In this document: in pieces, positions 47,662 through 57,421 of the stretch
How the letters are laid out: each line of letters begins with the position of its first letter
Numbering within the stretch: the stretch's first letter is position 1
Assembly (NCBI GenBank): GCA_050258755.1
Contig: JBLMZI010000006.1
Coordinates: forward strand, 186,001 to 250,000
Direction: 5' to 3'
Length of the DNA: 64,000 nucleotides
Source: JBLMZI01 sp050258755
GTDB taxonomy: Bacteria; Bacillota; Syntrophomonadia; Syntrophomonadales; DTU052
Program-made: the position numbers and the translations under genes
The notes under the pieces: model-generated
What the model was told of the DNA's origin: nothing
The model's input: the letters and a program-made list of their open reading frames with translations, nothing else
Database searches by the model: none

Positions 47662-49112
47662 TTGATGGCCTCCCGAATCTCAAACTCGGGATTATCCCGG
47701 GCGGTGACCTTTAGAATCACCGCATCCTTCTGAACATCGCAGTCGATGCGCTCGATAATACCGTTCATGCTTCGGTCCAGGCTGCGGGAAATTCGAAGCA
47801 GGATGCCGAGCTTGAAGATCATGCTCTCATCCTGTTTATGCACCAGACCTTTATAAAGTGACAGGTCCGGCTTGTACTTCTCCTTGTTAAAGGCTGCCAT
47901 AACATAGGCGGCAAGCACCGTTTCGCGGTGAGTCAGCCCGAAGATTTCACTGTTGACCACCAGGAAGAAAGAAAACTTGTCATGGCCATAGTACCGCAGG
48001 TTAATCCCGCAGTCGTGCAGCATGGCCGCCGTTTTCAAGATCTTTTCATACCCCGAACCAAGCCCGTGCACCGGGGCCAATTGCTCGAAAAGCGACCAGC
48101 AGTTGCGGTAAACATGTGCGGCATGTTTCCGGTTCAGGCCGTAATGGGCCATATTGTTCGATATGGAGTTGTCCAAAACGTCAATAATCGGACAGCCGCC
48201 CTGAATCAGGTGACTGAACACAAATCCTTCTCGCAGCCCGGCGCCGCTGATATATACCTCTTCCGCGCCGCTGACCGAAGCCAGAACATCGGCAACCGCG
48301 GATGCGCCGACAATGATGTCCGCCCGGTCCCGCGACAGCCCGTTGATCTCCCGGCGCTGAACCAGGTTTTTGTCCGCGACCATATCAAAAATTTCATGGA
48401 GATCCTCGGCGTTCATGCGGTAATCGTGCGCGGTATCCAGCGGGTAATTCTTGCGTTTCCGGTCCATCTTGCCCAGTGCCCGCATGGTTCCGCCAACGCC
48501 AACCAGAATCTTGTGCTTTCGTTCCACAACCCAGGGGATCTGTGAAAAGGTTTCGGCGAGGAATGCCCGAATCGCGTTTTCCTGGCTGGTGGTAATCGTG
48601 TTCTCCAATTGAAACCGGTGGGACAGGCTGATTGAACCAAAAGGCAGGCTGCGGCGTTCCCTCATTTTCCGGTCTTCGATCCAGATCAGTTCGGTGCTGC
48701 CACCGCCGATGTCGATGACCAGCGCATCGGAAACATCGATGGTGCTGATGACCCCCAAATAATCGTAATAGGCTTCCTCTTCCCCGGTCAGCACCCGAAC
48801 CGCAAGCCCGGTTTCCTGTTTCACCCGCTCCAAAAACTGGGTCTGATTGCTGGCGGCGCGGACCGCCTCGGTCGCCACCACATAAACCTCTTCCGGTTCG
48901 TTGGCCTCAATCACATTTTGGAACATTCTGAGCGTCCGGATCGCATGGTCAAGCTTGGTTTCCTGGATCACCTGATCGGCCCCCATGCCTTCTTCCAGCC
49001 GGACCGATTCCTTAATATCATTGATAATTTTATAGCTGCCGTGTGCGCCCATCCGGACCAGGATCAGCCGGATGGAGTTGGAGCCGATATCAATCACAAC
49101 AATTGTTTTCAT
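47604..49112 (-). CDS. ppx: Exopolyphosphatase / guanosine pentaphosphatase (Ppx/GppA), paralogue 1
   Basis: A 502-residue ASKHA phosphatase that hydrolyses polyphosphate or pppGpp. Motifs: VVIDIGSNSIRLILVRM, EVYVVATEAVRAASNQ, LTGEEEAYYDYLGV, VIDIGGGSTELIWIE and the HD-like C-terminal region (MLHDCGINLRYYGHDKF). AGGAGA precedes the ATG. It is divergent from the second Ppx/GppA gene and overlaps the HD protein gene. Which of the two substrates it prefers cannot be told. Confidence 0.93.
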   Translation of the reverse strand: MKTIVVIDIGSNSIRLILVRMGAHGSYKIINDIKESVRLEEGMGADQVIQETKLDHAIRTLRMFQNVIEANEPEEVYVVATEAVRAASNQTQFLERVKQETGLAVRVLTGEEEAYYDYLGVISTIDVSDALVIDIGGGSTELIWIEDRKMRERRSLPFGSISLSHRFQLENTITTSQENAIRAFLAETFSQIPWVVERKHKILVGVGGTMRALGKMDRKRKNYPLDTAHDYRMNAEDLHEIFDMVADKNLVQRREINGLSRDRADIIVGASAVADVLASVSGAEEVYISGAGLREGFVFSHLIQGGCPIIDVLDNSISNNMAHYGLNRKHAAHVYRNCWSLFEQLAPVHGLGSGYEKILKTAAMLHDCGINLRYYGHDKFSFFLVVNSEIFGLTHRETVLAAYVMAAFNKEKYKPDLSLYKGLVHKQDESMIFKLGILLRISRSLDRSMNGIIERIDCDVQKDAVILKVTARDNPEFEIREAIKWNTSFKRIFKKNLYIVQV

Positions 49113-49347
49113 TGTCCATGTCTCCTGCCTACATCTTGCGCAATTATCATATCATAATCCCAGGGGGGTCTTGCAGACAACGCGTGTTCCCTCTTGAAAA
49201 ATTCTGCCGAATGCCCCCGCGTCGTGTCAAAATACCGAGAAAAATGTGTTTTTCGCTTTCGTCCGGCACGATTCTTTTCGACATTGTATAATAGAAAAAT
49301 ACCCTGCACGAATTGTTTCCCGAATCCACAGCATAAAGGAGATTTCT

Positions 49348-50895
49348 ATGGCCAGAAATCAGGTGGACACGGTAGCCGCTATCGATGTCGGCACCAATTC
49401 CATCCGCATGCTGATTGCCGAGATTGATCCATCCGGCCGCACCACACCGCTTGATGAATTGTGGAAGCCCACAGATATCGGGCGCGACACGTTTGTCAAA
49501 AAGCGGGTCGCGGCCGACTCCATTCACGAAACCTGTGATACCTTAAAAGGTTTCGTCGGGCTGATGCGGGACTACCGGGTCCGCCGGTACCGCGCGGTGT
49601 CCACCAGCGGTATCCGGGAGGCGGAAAACCGGGAGTATGTGCTTGAGCAAATCCGGCTGCGCACCGGTCTGACGGTCGAAGTCATCAATCAGGCCGAAGA
49701 ACGCTTCCTGGTGTACAAAGCGCTGCGGGATCAACTGCCCGAGTTCGGCACCATGAGCGATGCCGGGACGCTGGTGGCCAATATCGGCATGGGCGGTGTT
49801 GAGGTTTCGGTATACAGCGAAGGTCATTTGAAATTTACCGATTATATCAAGATCGGCTCGCTGCGGCTTCGAAAGATTCTGGCTGACCTGGAGCCGGTTT
49901 CGCTTGATTTCTCGGGCATTATGCGCGAGTTCGTTGAAAGCCGGATTCACTTTTTAGAGCCGCACATACGGGGAATTCCGATTCAATACTTTATCGGGCT
50001 CGGGGACGAAATCCGGACCATTTCGAATATTTACGGGGGTCCGAAATCCTCGGGCAATTCGATCGTCATCCCGAAACAATCGCTTCAAAGCCTTTATGAA
50101 GCAATCCGGGGCATCACGACCGACCGGGTCACCGAGCAGTACCAGCTGCACCGGAACGAAGCCGAAGTGTTGCTGCCTTCACTGATCATTTTCAACCATC
50201 TTATGGATATGACGGGCGCGCAGGCGATTCATGCCCCTTTAGTGACGCTGCGTCAGGGTATTCTGGCCGATCTGGTCGACGATATCTTTGATACCTCCAG
50301 AAAGCACGATTTTATCCATGACATCATCACATCAGTCTGGTATATTGCTGAGAAATACAAGGTTGAAAAAGAACACTCTGCCTATATCGAGTGGATTGCC
50401 CTCACCATTTTCGACCAGACCTGGCGAATTCACCGCCTGGGCAACCGAGAGCGGCTTTACCTTAATGTGGCTGCGATTCTTCACGATATCGGCAAATACG
50501 TCAATGCGACCCAGCACGACGTGCAGTCGCACAACGTGATCCGCTCACAGGATATTATGGGCTTTTCCAACCGGGAAATGCGGATTATCGCAAACCTGGC
50601 CCGGTATCACAGCGATGAGGTTCCCCAGCCGAGCCACGATAACTATCGTTTGCTCAACGAGCAGGATAAAATCATGGTTTCAAAGCTGGTCGCGGTTTTG
50701 AAGCTGGCGGAAGCCCTGGATCTTTCCCACAGTCAGAAAATCAAAGACCTATCAATTGTGACCGCCGGGCGCGAACTTCATTTCAAGCTGAAACTTGAAG
50801 GCGACTTCATGCTGGAGCAGTGGAACTTTGAAAATGTCAGCCGCTTCTTCGAGGAAGTCATGGGCTACCGACCGGTGATCAAACGCAAAGGATGA
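49348..50895 (+). CDS. Ppx/GppA family protein, paralogue 2
   Basis: A 515-residue relative with AAIDVGTNSIRMLIAEID, YRAVSTSGIREAENREYV and INQAEERFLVYKALRD, and an HD-like C-terminal domain (AAILHDIGKYVNATQHDVQS, ALDLSHSQKIKDL). The phosphate-2 motif reads LVANIGMGGVEVSVYSEG instead of the usual DIGGGS, losing the Asp and one Gly, so catalysis may be altered. AAAGGAG precedes the ATG. It is followed 7 bp later by ppk1 in one operon; a TATAAT about 60 bp upstream may be its promoter. Confidence 0.88.
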   Translation: MARNQVDTVAAIDVGTNSIRMLIAEIDPSGRTTPLDELWKPTDIGRDTFVKKRVAADSIHETCDTLKGFVGLMRDYRVRRYRAVSTSGIREAENREYVLEQIRLRTGLTVEVINQAEERFLVYKALRDQLPEFGTMSDAGTLVANIGMGGVEVSVYSEGHLKFTDYIKIGSLRLRKILADLEPVSLDFSGIMREFVESRIHFLEPHIRGIPIQYFIGLGDEIRTISNIYGGPKSSGNSIVIPKQSLQSLYEAIRGITTDRVTEQYQLHRNEAEVLLPSLIIFNHLMDMTGAQAIHAPLVTLRQGILADLVDDIFDTSRKHDFIHDIITSVWYIAEKYKVEKEHSAYIEWIALTIFDQTWRIHRLGNRERLYLNVAAILHDIGKYVNATQHDVQSHNVIRSQDIMGFSNREMRIIANLARYHSDEVPQPSHDNYRLLNEQDKIMVSKLVAVLKLAEALDLSHSQKIKDLSIVTAGRELHFKLKLEGDFMLEQWNFENVSRFFEEVMGYRPVIKRKG

Positions 50896-50902
50896 TGACC
50901 CC

Positions 50903-52960
50903 GTGAAGCAAAAACGCAAATTCCCCCCGGAAACGTTCATTAACCGGGAGTTAAGCTGGCTGAGCTTCAACGAGCGGGTGCTTGAGGAAGCGCACGACCA
51001 AACCAATCCCCTGTTTGAACGGCTTCGCTTCACTTCCATATGCAGTTCCAACCTGGACGAATTCTTTATGATCCGGGTCGCTTCGATCTGGGATCAGGTC
51101 CATGCCGGATTTGAAAAGCCAGATCCGGCCGGTTTGCCCCCCCACGATGTCATGGCGCGGATCGCAGATAAGACGCACGAATTGGTGGCCGCACAGTACA
51201 ACTGCTTCCGCCGTTCGCTGGTCCCGGCGTTGAAAAAAGAAGGCATCCGGTTTGAAAAGCCGGCCAAGCTCAATCGAAAACAGCTCGAATTCCTGGACGA
51301 TTATTACCAAAAGACGGTCTATCCGGTTTTGACGCCGATGGTTGTGGATCAGGGCCGGCCTTTCCCGCTCATTCTCAGCCGCAGCCTGAATATCGCGCTG
51401 CTGCTGCGTAACCCAGAAAAGGGCGGCGAGCCGCTTTTTGGCATGATCCAGGTTCCGTCGGTGCTGGACCGGGTCATCGCGGTCCCGGACGAGGGTGCGA
51501 TTCACACCTATGTTTTCCTGGAAGACTTGATCAAAATGATGATCGATAAGATTTTTTCCGGCCACAAGGTCCTGTCCGTGGCTTGTTTCCGAGTCACTCG
51601 AAACGCCGACCTCGGGTTCGACGAGGAAGGCGCGGAAGATTTGCTTCATATGATTCAGCAATCCCTGAAACAGCGCAAATGGGGCGCGACCATCCGGCTG
51701 GAATATGAAAGCGCGATCAACGCGCGTCTGCTGGCAATTCTGGAAGAAGAGCTCGATCCACCGGCCACTGGGCTTTACGAGATTCAGGGCCCACTTGATC
51801 TGACCTTTCTGAACCCGATCAGTAATCTTCCGGGTTACGATTCGCTGCGTTATCCCCCGCATAAACCGGTACCGGTTCAGGCCTTTCCACCTGACGAGAA
51901 TGTCTTTGATGTGATCGCGCGCAAGGACGTGCTGGTTCATCACCCGTTCGAGTCCTTCGACCCGGTGGTGAACCTGGTCCAACAGGCCGCGGTCGATCCC
52001 AAAGTGCTCGCTATCAAGCAGACGCTTTACCGGGTCAGCGGCAACTCGCCCATTGTTCAGGCTCTGGTTCAGGCTGCCGAGAACGGAAAGCAGGTCACCG
52101 CTCTGGTCGAAATTAAAGCGCGCTTTGATGAGGAAAACAACATTCTTTGGGCCAAACGGCTTGAAATTGCAGGCTGCCACGTTATTTACGGTCTGGTGGG
52201 CCTGAAAACCCACGGCAAGCTGCTGCTGGTGGTCCGCCGTGAGGAAGACGGCATCAAGCGTTATGTTCATATGGGAACCGGAAATTACAATGACGTGACG
52301 GCCCGGTTTTACACCGACCTCGGGCTGTTTACCGCCAATCCGCATTATGGCGCCGATACCTCGGCGGTCTTTAACATGCTGTCCGGCTATTCCAGGTTGA
52401 GCACCCTGCATAAATTCCACGTCGCTCCGGTCAACCTGCGCCAGCGATTTTCCGAAATGATCCTTCAGGAAGCCGCCAACGCCCGGAACGGCATTCCGTC
52501 CCGGATCATCATCAAGGCAAATTCGATTGTGGATCATGAAATTATTTCGGCGTTATATGAGGCTTCCCAGGCGGGCGTGCATGTCGATCTGATCGTGCGC
52601 GGCATCTGTTGTCTGCGTCCTGGCATCCCCGGAATCAGTGACCGGATCACCGTTCGGAGCATTGTCGGCCGGCTGCTGGAACATTCCAGAATTTATTACT
52701 TTGCCAATGGCGGCGAGGACCGCATTTACCTCGCAAGCGCTGATCTCATGGACCGCAACCTGGACCGCCGGGTCGAAGTGATGTTCCCGGTCGAGGATCC
52801 GGAAGCCCGGCAAAACGTGAAAAACATCCTGGAACTCTACCTCAGGGATACCGTGAAAGCCCGGGTGCTGAACCGAGACGGCAGCTATACCCGGGTCGAC
52901 AAACGCGGCAAAGAATCCTTCAACAGTCAGGAATACCTTACCCTGCATCCGAATTCCTAA
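50903..52960 (+). CDS. ppk1: Polyphosphate kinase 1
   Basis: Reversible synthesis of polyphosphate from ATP. The 685-residue enzyme has the N-terminal FINRELSWLSFNERVLEEA and SNLDEFFMIRVA, the catalytic-site HHPFESFDPVV, and the two phospholipase-D-like His motifs GLKTHGKLLLV and LEHSRIYYFANGG, with AVDPKVLAIKQTLYR and HMGTGNYN. GTG start, AAAGGA upstream. It forms an operon with the preceding Ppx/GppA-like gene, so synthesis and breakdown or sensing of polyphosphate are linked. Confidence 0.97.
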   Translation: MKQKRKFPPETFINRELSWLSFNERVLEEAHDQTNPLFERLRFTSICSSNLDEFFMIRVASIWDQVHAGFEKPDPAGLPPHDVMARIADKTHELVAAQYNCFRRSLVPALKKEGIRFEKPAKLNRKQLEFLDDYYQKTVYPVLTPMVVDQGRPFPLILSRSLNIALLLRNPEKGGEPLFGMIQVPSVLDRVIAVPDEGAIHTYVFLEDLIKMMIDKIFSGHKVLSVACFRVTRNADLGFDEEGAEDLLHMIQQSLKQRKWGATIRLEYESAINARLLAILEEELDPPATGLYEIQGPLDLTFLNPISNLPGYDSLRYPPHKPVPVQAFPPDENVFDVIARKDVLVHHPFESFDPVVNLVQQAAVDPKVLAIKQTLYRVSGNSPIVQALVQAAENGKQVTALVEIKARFDEENNILWAKRLEIAGCHVIYGLVGLKTHGKLLLVVRREEDGIKRYVHMGTGNYNDVTARFYTDLGLFTANPHYGADTSAVFNMLSGYSRLSTLHKFHVAPVNLRQRFSEMILQEAANARNGIPSRIIIKANSIVDHEIISALYEASQAGVHVDLIVRGICCLRPGIPGISDRITVRSIVGRLLEHSRIYYFANGGEDRIYLASADLMDRNLDRRVEVMFPVEDPEARQNVKNILELYLRDTVKARVLNRDGSYTRVDKRGKESFNSQEYLTLHPNS

Positions 52961-52981
52961 TGGCTTCACACCCAATCGCAT

Positions 52982-53015
52982 AAAAAAAAAGCAGGGGAAG
53001 TGTTAACTTCCCCTG
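52982..53015. terminator. Bidirectional terminator
   Basis: CAGGGGAAGT-GTTA-ACTTCCCCTG, 10-bp perfect stem, with nine T on the minus strand (for the phasin-like gene) between convergent genes. Confidence 0.88.
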
Positions 53016-53041
53016 TTACCGGTTGGATCGCAACGGTAAAT

Positions 53042-53392
53042 TTAGTTGGACTTAAGGAAGGGGTTGGATTTCAGAACATCTTTGAGACCAAATTTGTTAA
53101 AGGTCTCAGCGCTTGCATTCATCATATCCTTCATTGACTCTTCAACGCGTGCGTAATTGACGCGGCTCTGGTCAACGAGGTGTTCGTAAACTTTATTCAT
53201 TTCCTGCTGCATCGCGTCACGGTTGCCCATCATATTCTGGATCATTTCGCCGCGTTTCTGGTTCATCTGGGCAATGGTCTCGAGATTGTTTCTGGTCAGA
53301 GCCCAGAAGTTTTCGGTTGCTGCAGTGATCATCTTCATATTGTTCTCGACTGCTTTTTCCATGTTGAACATTTCCATTCCATTTTTAAACAT
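53042..53392 (-). CDS. Phasin-like small helical protein
   Basis: A 116-residue, almost wholly helical, Met/Asn/Gln-rich protein (NMEKAVENNMKMITAATENF, NNLETIAQMNQKRGEMIQNM, KDMMNASAETFNKFGL). The heptad-like spacing and length resemble phasins and phasin-like granule-surface proteins, but I have no decisive motif. AAGGAGCG precedes the ATG. No polyhydroxyalkanoate genes are in the window; the neighbour is ppk1, so association with a polyphosphate or other granule is a guess. A single-gene unit with a strong terminator. Confidence 0.7.
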   Translation of the reverse strand: MFKNGMEMFNMEKAVENNMKMITAATENFWALTRNNLETIAQMNQKRGEMIQNMMGNRDAMQQEMNKVYEHLVDQSRVNYARVEESMKDMMNASAETFNKFGLKDVLKSNPFLKSN

Positions 53393-53795
53393 AAGTAACT
53401 CGCTCCTTCTCATTTCGGGGTTTATTTTTTCGTAACCCGCCCGCCGTCCGGTTTCTCTTCTCTCTGTACGCTGTCTGAGCACTTCAGGTGGCGGCCTTTG
53501 GAAGGTCCGCCCCGTTCGTACTCATTTCTCCGGCATTCGGCGTTTTGCAGCCTCGCCGGGAATCAGCGCCAACCGGTGAGGGGTCGTTCCACCTGCTCAC
53601 AGCGTTAAGTATAGAACGTCAAGGTTATGGGCCAATTACGCGGTCATTAAGTTTCGGTAACGGCGTGTTAAGCTTTGGTTAAGGTGCCTTGGGTTTCGTT
53701 CGCCAAATTGTTCGAAATTTGATAAACTTTTTCTAGGTTCCCTCCAAAGCATCCATCGTAGCAATTTATGTACTAAAGTCCGGAGGGTTTGATTG
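53393..53795. other. Intergenic region between divergent phasin-like and kinase genes
   Basis: About 400 bp without a gene. It must hold promoters for both flanking genes. An AT-rich part near 53700-53770 contains the near-palindrome AAATTGTTCGAAATTT; I see no confident -35/-10 pair, riboswitch or repeat. Confidence 0.5.
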
Positions 53796-55589
53796 ATGAT
53801 GATATCCCCTGAAGTATCCAATTCATTAAAATCCATTTCGCCGGGCGAGCGTGCGGCGCTGATCTACGATTCGGAGCATCAGTGGCGCGCGGCCGTCGGT
53901 GCCTTCATGCAAGCCGGTCTTGAGAACGGGGACCGGTGCGTCTATCTGGTGGATCCGACCGAAGCCGGGACGGATTTCTTTTCCGACCAATCGAGTGCGT
54001 TTTGCGATCTTCAGTCCTACGAGGCCAGCGGCCAATTGATGATGGTCCCGGTGGCGCAGTATACCACAGCCTTGGACAATCCCACCCGCATGGTTCATCT
54101 GCTGAATGCCGCCAGTGAACAGGCAAAAAGAGAGGGGTACCGGGCACTCCGGATTTCCTGCGGGATGAACTGGATGGTCCAGGAGGTGCTGCTTTCCGAA
54201 ACCTTTCTAACGGTCGCCTCTCATCTTCAGGAAGCCGAACTGCCGGATATGATCATGCTGACCCAGTATGACCGGCGGCTCACTGGCGCTGATATTGTGA
54301 AATGGGTGGTAATGACCCATAACATGGTCATCTGGGATAACAAGTGCCTTCGCGGCCTCCATTACATTCCCTCAGTCCAGGCACCAACCAGGGCATCCAA
54401 TGAATTCGAGATGCATGCCTGGCTGAATCGGATGGAACGCGAAATGGAGCGGGAACAAAACCGGCTGTTTCTGGCCGGCATCGTGGAACATGCTTCGCAG
54501 CCGATCGTCGTGGTTTCAAGCGACGGATCGCTGATTACCTGCAATCCGGCTTTCAGCCAACTGACCGGCTATTCACAGGATGAACTTATGAGCTGTGCCT
54601 GGGACGACCTGATCCCTCCGGAATGGGCCGAGCGCGACCGGTTGGCGATTGAAACTATGCGGAACGGAAAACCCCACCGGTATGAGCGGGAAATCTATCA
54701 TGCCAACAGATCCCATATTCCGGTCGAAATCCTTGCCCACTGGATTCACGATACAGACCGGGGCATCTCCTACTATTACGCCTTTCTCACCGATATCACC
54801 GAGCGGGAGGCGATTCGCAGCCAGCAGCTCGAACTCCAGCAGAAACTGGCATTGGCAGATCGGCTGGCATCGCTTTCTACGCTGTCGGCCGGTGTGGTTC
54901 ACGAAATCAGTCAGCCGCTGAATGCGATCAAGGTCATGGTCGATGGGATGCTTTACTGGCAGCGGCAGGGCCGCAGTCCTGACCCGGAAAGCTTTTTGGA
55001 CAAACTGCAGCGGATCAGTGCCCAGGCGGACCGGATTACCGATATCATTGCACACATGCGCAGTTTCGCGCGTTCAGGGAACTCCCAGGACCTGTCCGAG
55101 TGCTGCTGTAATACGGCCATTTTTCGGGCGATTGAAATGGTCGAAAGACAAATCGCCGATCAGGGTATTCAGCTGTCTCACCGGCTTTCCCCTACGCTCC
55201 CCCTGATCGTTGGCAATCCAAACCGGCTGGAGGAGGTTTTGATTAACCTTCTGGTGAACGCCATCCAGGCTTTCGCCGGGACGACCAAAACCGACCGTCG
55301 GATCGAATTGGAGACCCGCGTCGAGGAGAACCGGGTCGTGATTGAAGTCTCAGATAACGCGACCGGCATTCGGGAAGCCGATTTAGAAAAGGTCTTTCAG
55401 CCGTTTTTCACCACAAAAAGAGCGGGTGAAGGGACCGGGCTGGGGTTGTCGATTGTGCAGGCCACCATCGCGAGCTACGGCGGAACCATTCGTGTCAGTA
55501 ACAACGGCCAGGGCGGTGCGACCATTCGCCTGGCCTTTCCGGTCGGCCAGCCGGTATCCGAGCAGATAGCCGGGAGGGGTGAATTGTGA
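53796..55589 (+). CDS. MEDS-PAS sensor histidine kinase
   Basis: A 597-residue soluble kinase. The N-terminal MEDS (DcmR-type sensory) domain covers about 15-190 (ERAALIYDSEHQWRAAVGAF, ENGDRCVYLVD); a PAS domain about 225-335 (ASQPIVVVSSDGSLITCNPA, FLTDITERE); then HisKA with the phospho-acceptor in VVHEISQPLNAIK, and HATPase with NLLVNAIQAF, DNATGIREADLEKVF and GTGLGLSIVQATI. The ATG is 8 nt after GGAGGG. Its stop overlaps the next gene as GTGA, so it is the partner of that NtrC-type regulator. The MEDS ligand is unknown. Confidence 0.93.
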   Translation: MMISPEVSNSLKSISPGERAALIYDSEHQWRAAVGAFMQAGLENGDRCVYLVDPTEAGTDFFSDQSSAFCDLQSYEASGQLMMVPVAQYTTALDNPTRMVHLLNAASEQAKREGYRALRISCGMNWMVQEVLLSETFLTVASHLQEAELPDMIMLTQYDRRLTGADIVKWVVMTHNMVIWDNKCLRGLHYIPSVQAPTRASNEFEMHAWLNRMEREMEREQNRLFLAGIVEHASQPIVVVSSDGSLITCNPAFSQLTGYSQDELMSCAWDDLIPPEWAERDRLAIETMRNGKPHRYEREIYHANRSHIPVEILAHWIHDTDRGISYYYAFLTDITEREAIRSQQLELQQKLALADRLASLSTLSAGVVHEISQPLNAIKVMVDGMLYWQRQGRSPDPESFLDKLQRISAQADRITDIIAHMRSFARSGNSQDLSECCCNTAIFRAIEMVERQIADQGIQLSHRLSPTLPLIVGNPNRLEEVLINLLVNAIQAFAGTTKTDRRIELETRVEENRVVIEVSDNATGIREADLEKVFQPFFTTKRAGEGTGLGLSIVQATIASYGGTIRVSNNGQGGATIRLAFPVGQPVSEQIAGRGEL

Positions 55590-57052
55590 ACATTCTTCTG
55601 GTTGATGATGAACGCGACAGCCGCCGGTCTGTGGCCGAATTTCTTCAGGAACTGGGTCATGATGTCGATGAGGCGGACAATGGTCAAAGCGCCCTTGCCT
55701 GGTTGGAACAGCGCCGCTATCACCTGGTGCTCTCCGACATCCGGATGCCGGAAATGAGCGGCACGGAACTGCTGCGGCGGATTCGCGACCGTTTTCCCGA
55801 TCATTCCTTGGAAGTTGTACTGTTTACCGGATTTGCCACCATGGACACAGCCCTGGAGGCGCTCCGGGCGGGTGCCTATGACTACTTGATGAAACCGATT
55901 CAAATTGACGAACTGGTTCATATTGTCCACCGGATCGCCGACCTTCACGCCTTGAAGGCAGAAAACCAGCGCCTGACCGATCACTTTCAGGAGGAACTGG
56001 ACCAGGCAACCCTGGCAACCCGGGCGGAACTGGACCAGTTCCGGCTGGCGTTTCTGGAGCAGGTCGGACTGGGCAGTGTCGTCATTCGGTCCACGGCCAT
56101 GAAAGGCGCGATCCACCAGGCATTCCAACTGCACGCGACCCGAAATGTACCGGCGTTAATTCAAGGGGAAACCGGAACCGGCAAGGAATTAATCGCGCGG
56201 GCGATCCATTACGGCCAGACTGGCTCCACCGCGCCGTTTGTCGGGATCAACTGCGCCGCCTTATCCCCCACGCTGTTCGAAAGTGAGCTGTTTGGCTACG
56301 AGGCCGGCGCGTTCACAGGCGCACAAGCCCGCGGCCAGAAAGGCAAGCTGGATCTCGCGGAAGGCGGAACCCTGTTCCTGGACGAGATTTCTGAAATACC
56401 GCTCGGACTGCAGGCGAAACTGCTTCGTTTTCTACAGGAACGCGAGTATTACAGGGTGGGCGGACTGAAACGCATTCAAGCCAATGTCAGAATTGTGTGC
56501 GCCACCAATACCGACCTGGAGACCCAGGTCGCGCACGGGACCTTCAGGCAGGACCTGTACTATCGGCTTTCGATCGCAAAGATATTGCTGCCGCCGTTAC
56601 GGGAGCGCAAGGATGACATTCTGCCGCTGGCGGCCAGTTTTTTAAGCAGTTTTGCCCTCGAATACAAGAAACCCTTCCACCGCATCAGCCCGGAGTGCGA
56701 GCGCGTCCTGCTTGACTATCCCTGGCCGGGTAATGTCCGTGAACTGCGCAACATTATCGAATGGGCGGTCATCATGAATGACGGCGAAACCCTTACCCCG
56801 GGCCATCTCAAGCTGACCGGCGCAATGCACCAAGGGCCGGCCGCGGGCGCACCAGCCAACGCAACCCTTCATCACGAACAGTTCGAACTGCCGGCCCAGG
56901 AACTGCCGCTGGACCGGTTTATGCACAACATTATCGAAAAGGCGCTGGAAAAGCACGGCGGCAACAAATCCGAGACCGCCCGGTACCTCGGGATGACTCG
57001 CCGGACGCTGTACAGCCGCCTCAGTTCCGGCCGGGAATCTTCCGATCCGTAG
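55586..57052 (+). CDS. Sigma-54-dependent NtrC-type response regulator
   Basis: A 488-residue enhancer-binding protein: receiver (LVDDERDSRRS, phospho-Asp in LVLSDIRMPEM, Lys in DYLMKPIQ), AAA+ domain with Walker A GETGTGKELIARAIH, the sigma-54 contact loop GAFTGA, GGTLFLDEISEIPLGLQAKL and a C-terminal Fis-type helix-turn-helix (GGNKSETARYLGMTRRTLYS). GTG start overlapping the kinase stop. A good sigma-54 promoter lies 300 bp downstream in front of the chemosensory operon, its likely target. Confidence 0.96.
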   Translation: MNILLVDDERDSRRSVAEFLQELGHDVDEADNGQSALAWLEQRRYHLVLSDIRMPEMSGTELLRRIRDRFPDHSLEVVLFTGFATMDTALEALRAGAYDYLMKPIQIDELVHIVHRIADLHALKAENQRLTDHFQEELDQATLATRAELDQFRLAFLEQVGLGSVVIRSTAMKGAIHQAFQLHATRNVPALIQGETGTGKELIARAIHYGQTGSTAPFVGINCAALSPTLFESELFGYEAGAFTGAQARGQKGKLDLAEGGTLFLDEISEIPLGLQAKLLRFLQEREYYRVGGLKRIQANVRIVCATNTDLETQVAHGTFRQDLYYRLSIAKILLPPLRERKDDILPLAASFLSSFALEYKKPFHRISPECERVLLDYPWPGNVRELRNIIEWAVIMNDGETLTPGHLKLTGAMHQGPAAGAPANATLHHEQFELPAQELPLDRFMHNIIEKALEKHGGNKSETARYLGMTRRTLYSRLSSGRESSDP

Positions 57053-57350
57053 GCACGTCCTGTCGACGCATCGAGCCCCTCTTGTTTCATCATCAGAATG
57101 ATTATCCCACCCCCTGGACCGCTCCTGTCCCAAATGGTTCTCCCCTCACCGCCGTGTCCCATATCGTACAGCTTTGACCCTTAATCTGCACCATTCGGTA
57201 CACCTGTCGTTCGCACTTCATCCGGTTTCAGCCTTCAAACGCTAGAACTACCGGCGCTCTTTCAACCTGTTTTTCCCGGTTTGGCCATTCTCCCCCTTCA
57301 CGCCCGCTTTGCGCCCCATATTTCCGACTGTTTCGACATGATTCTTCAGG

Positions 57351-57368
57351 TTGGCACAACAATTGCAT
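57351..57368 (+). promoter_or_regulatory. Sigma-54 promoter of the chemosensory operon
   Basis: TTGGCAC-AACAA-TTGCAT: full match to the sigma-54 consensus TGGCAC-N5-TTGCA, with GG at -24 and GC at -12, about 54 bp upstream of the receiver gene. It sits in a 369-bp gap after the NtrC-type gene that contains no other gene; I could not recognise the enhancer sites. Confidence 0.88.
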
Positions 57369-57421
57369 TTTGTTTATGAAGAAACCACGGCGGATGATAC
57401 AGAGCAAAGAGGTACGCTGAT

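Noticed and set aside
50951..52537. A 528-codon open frame on the minus strand opposite ppk1
   Set aside because: Antisense shadow of a highly conserved enzyme without its own signals.
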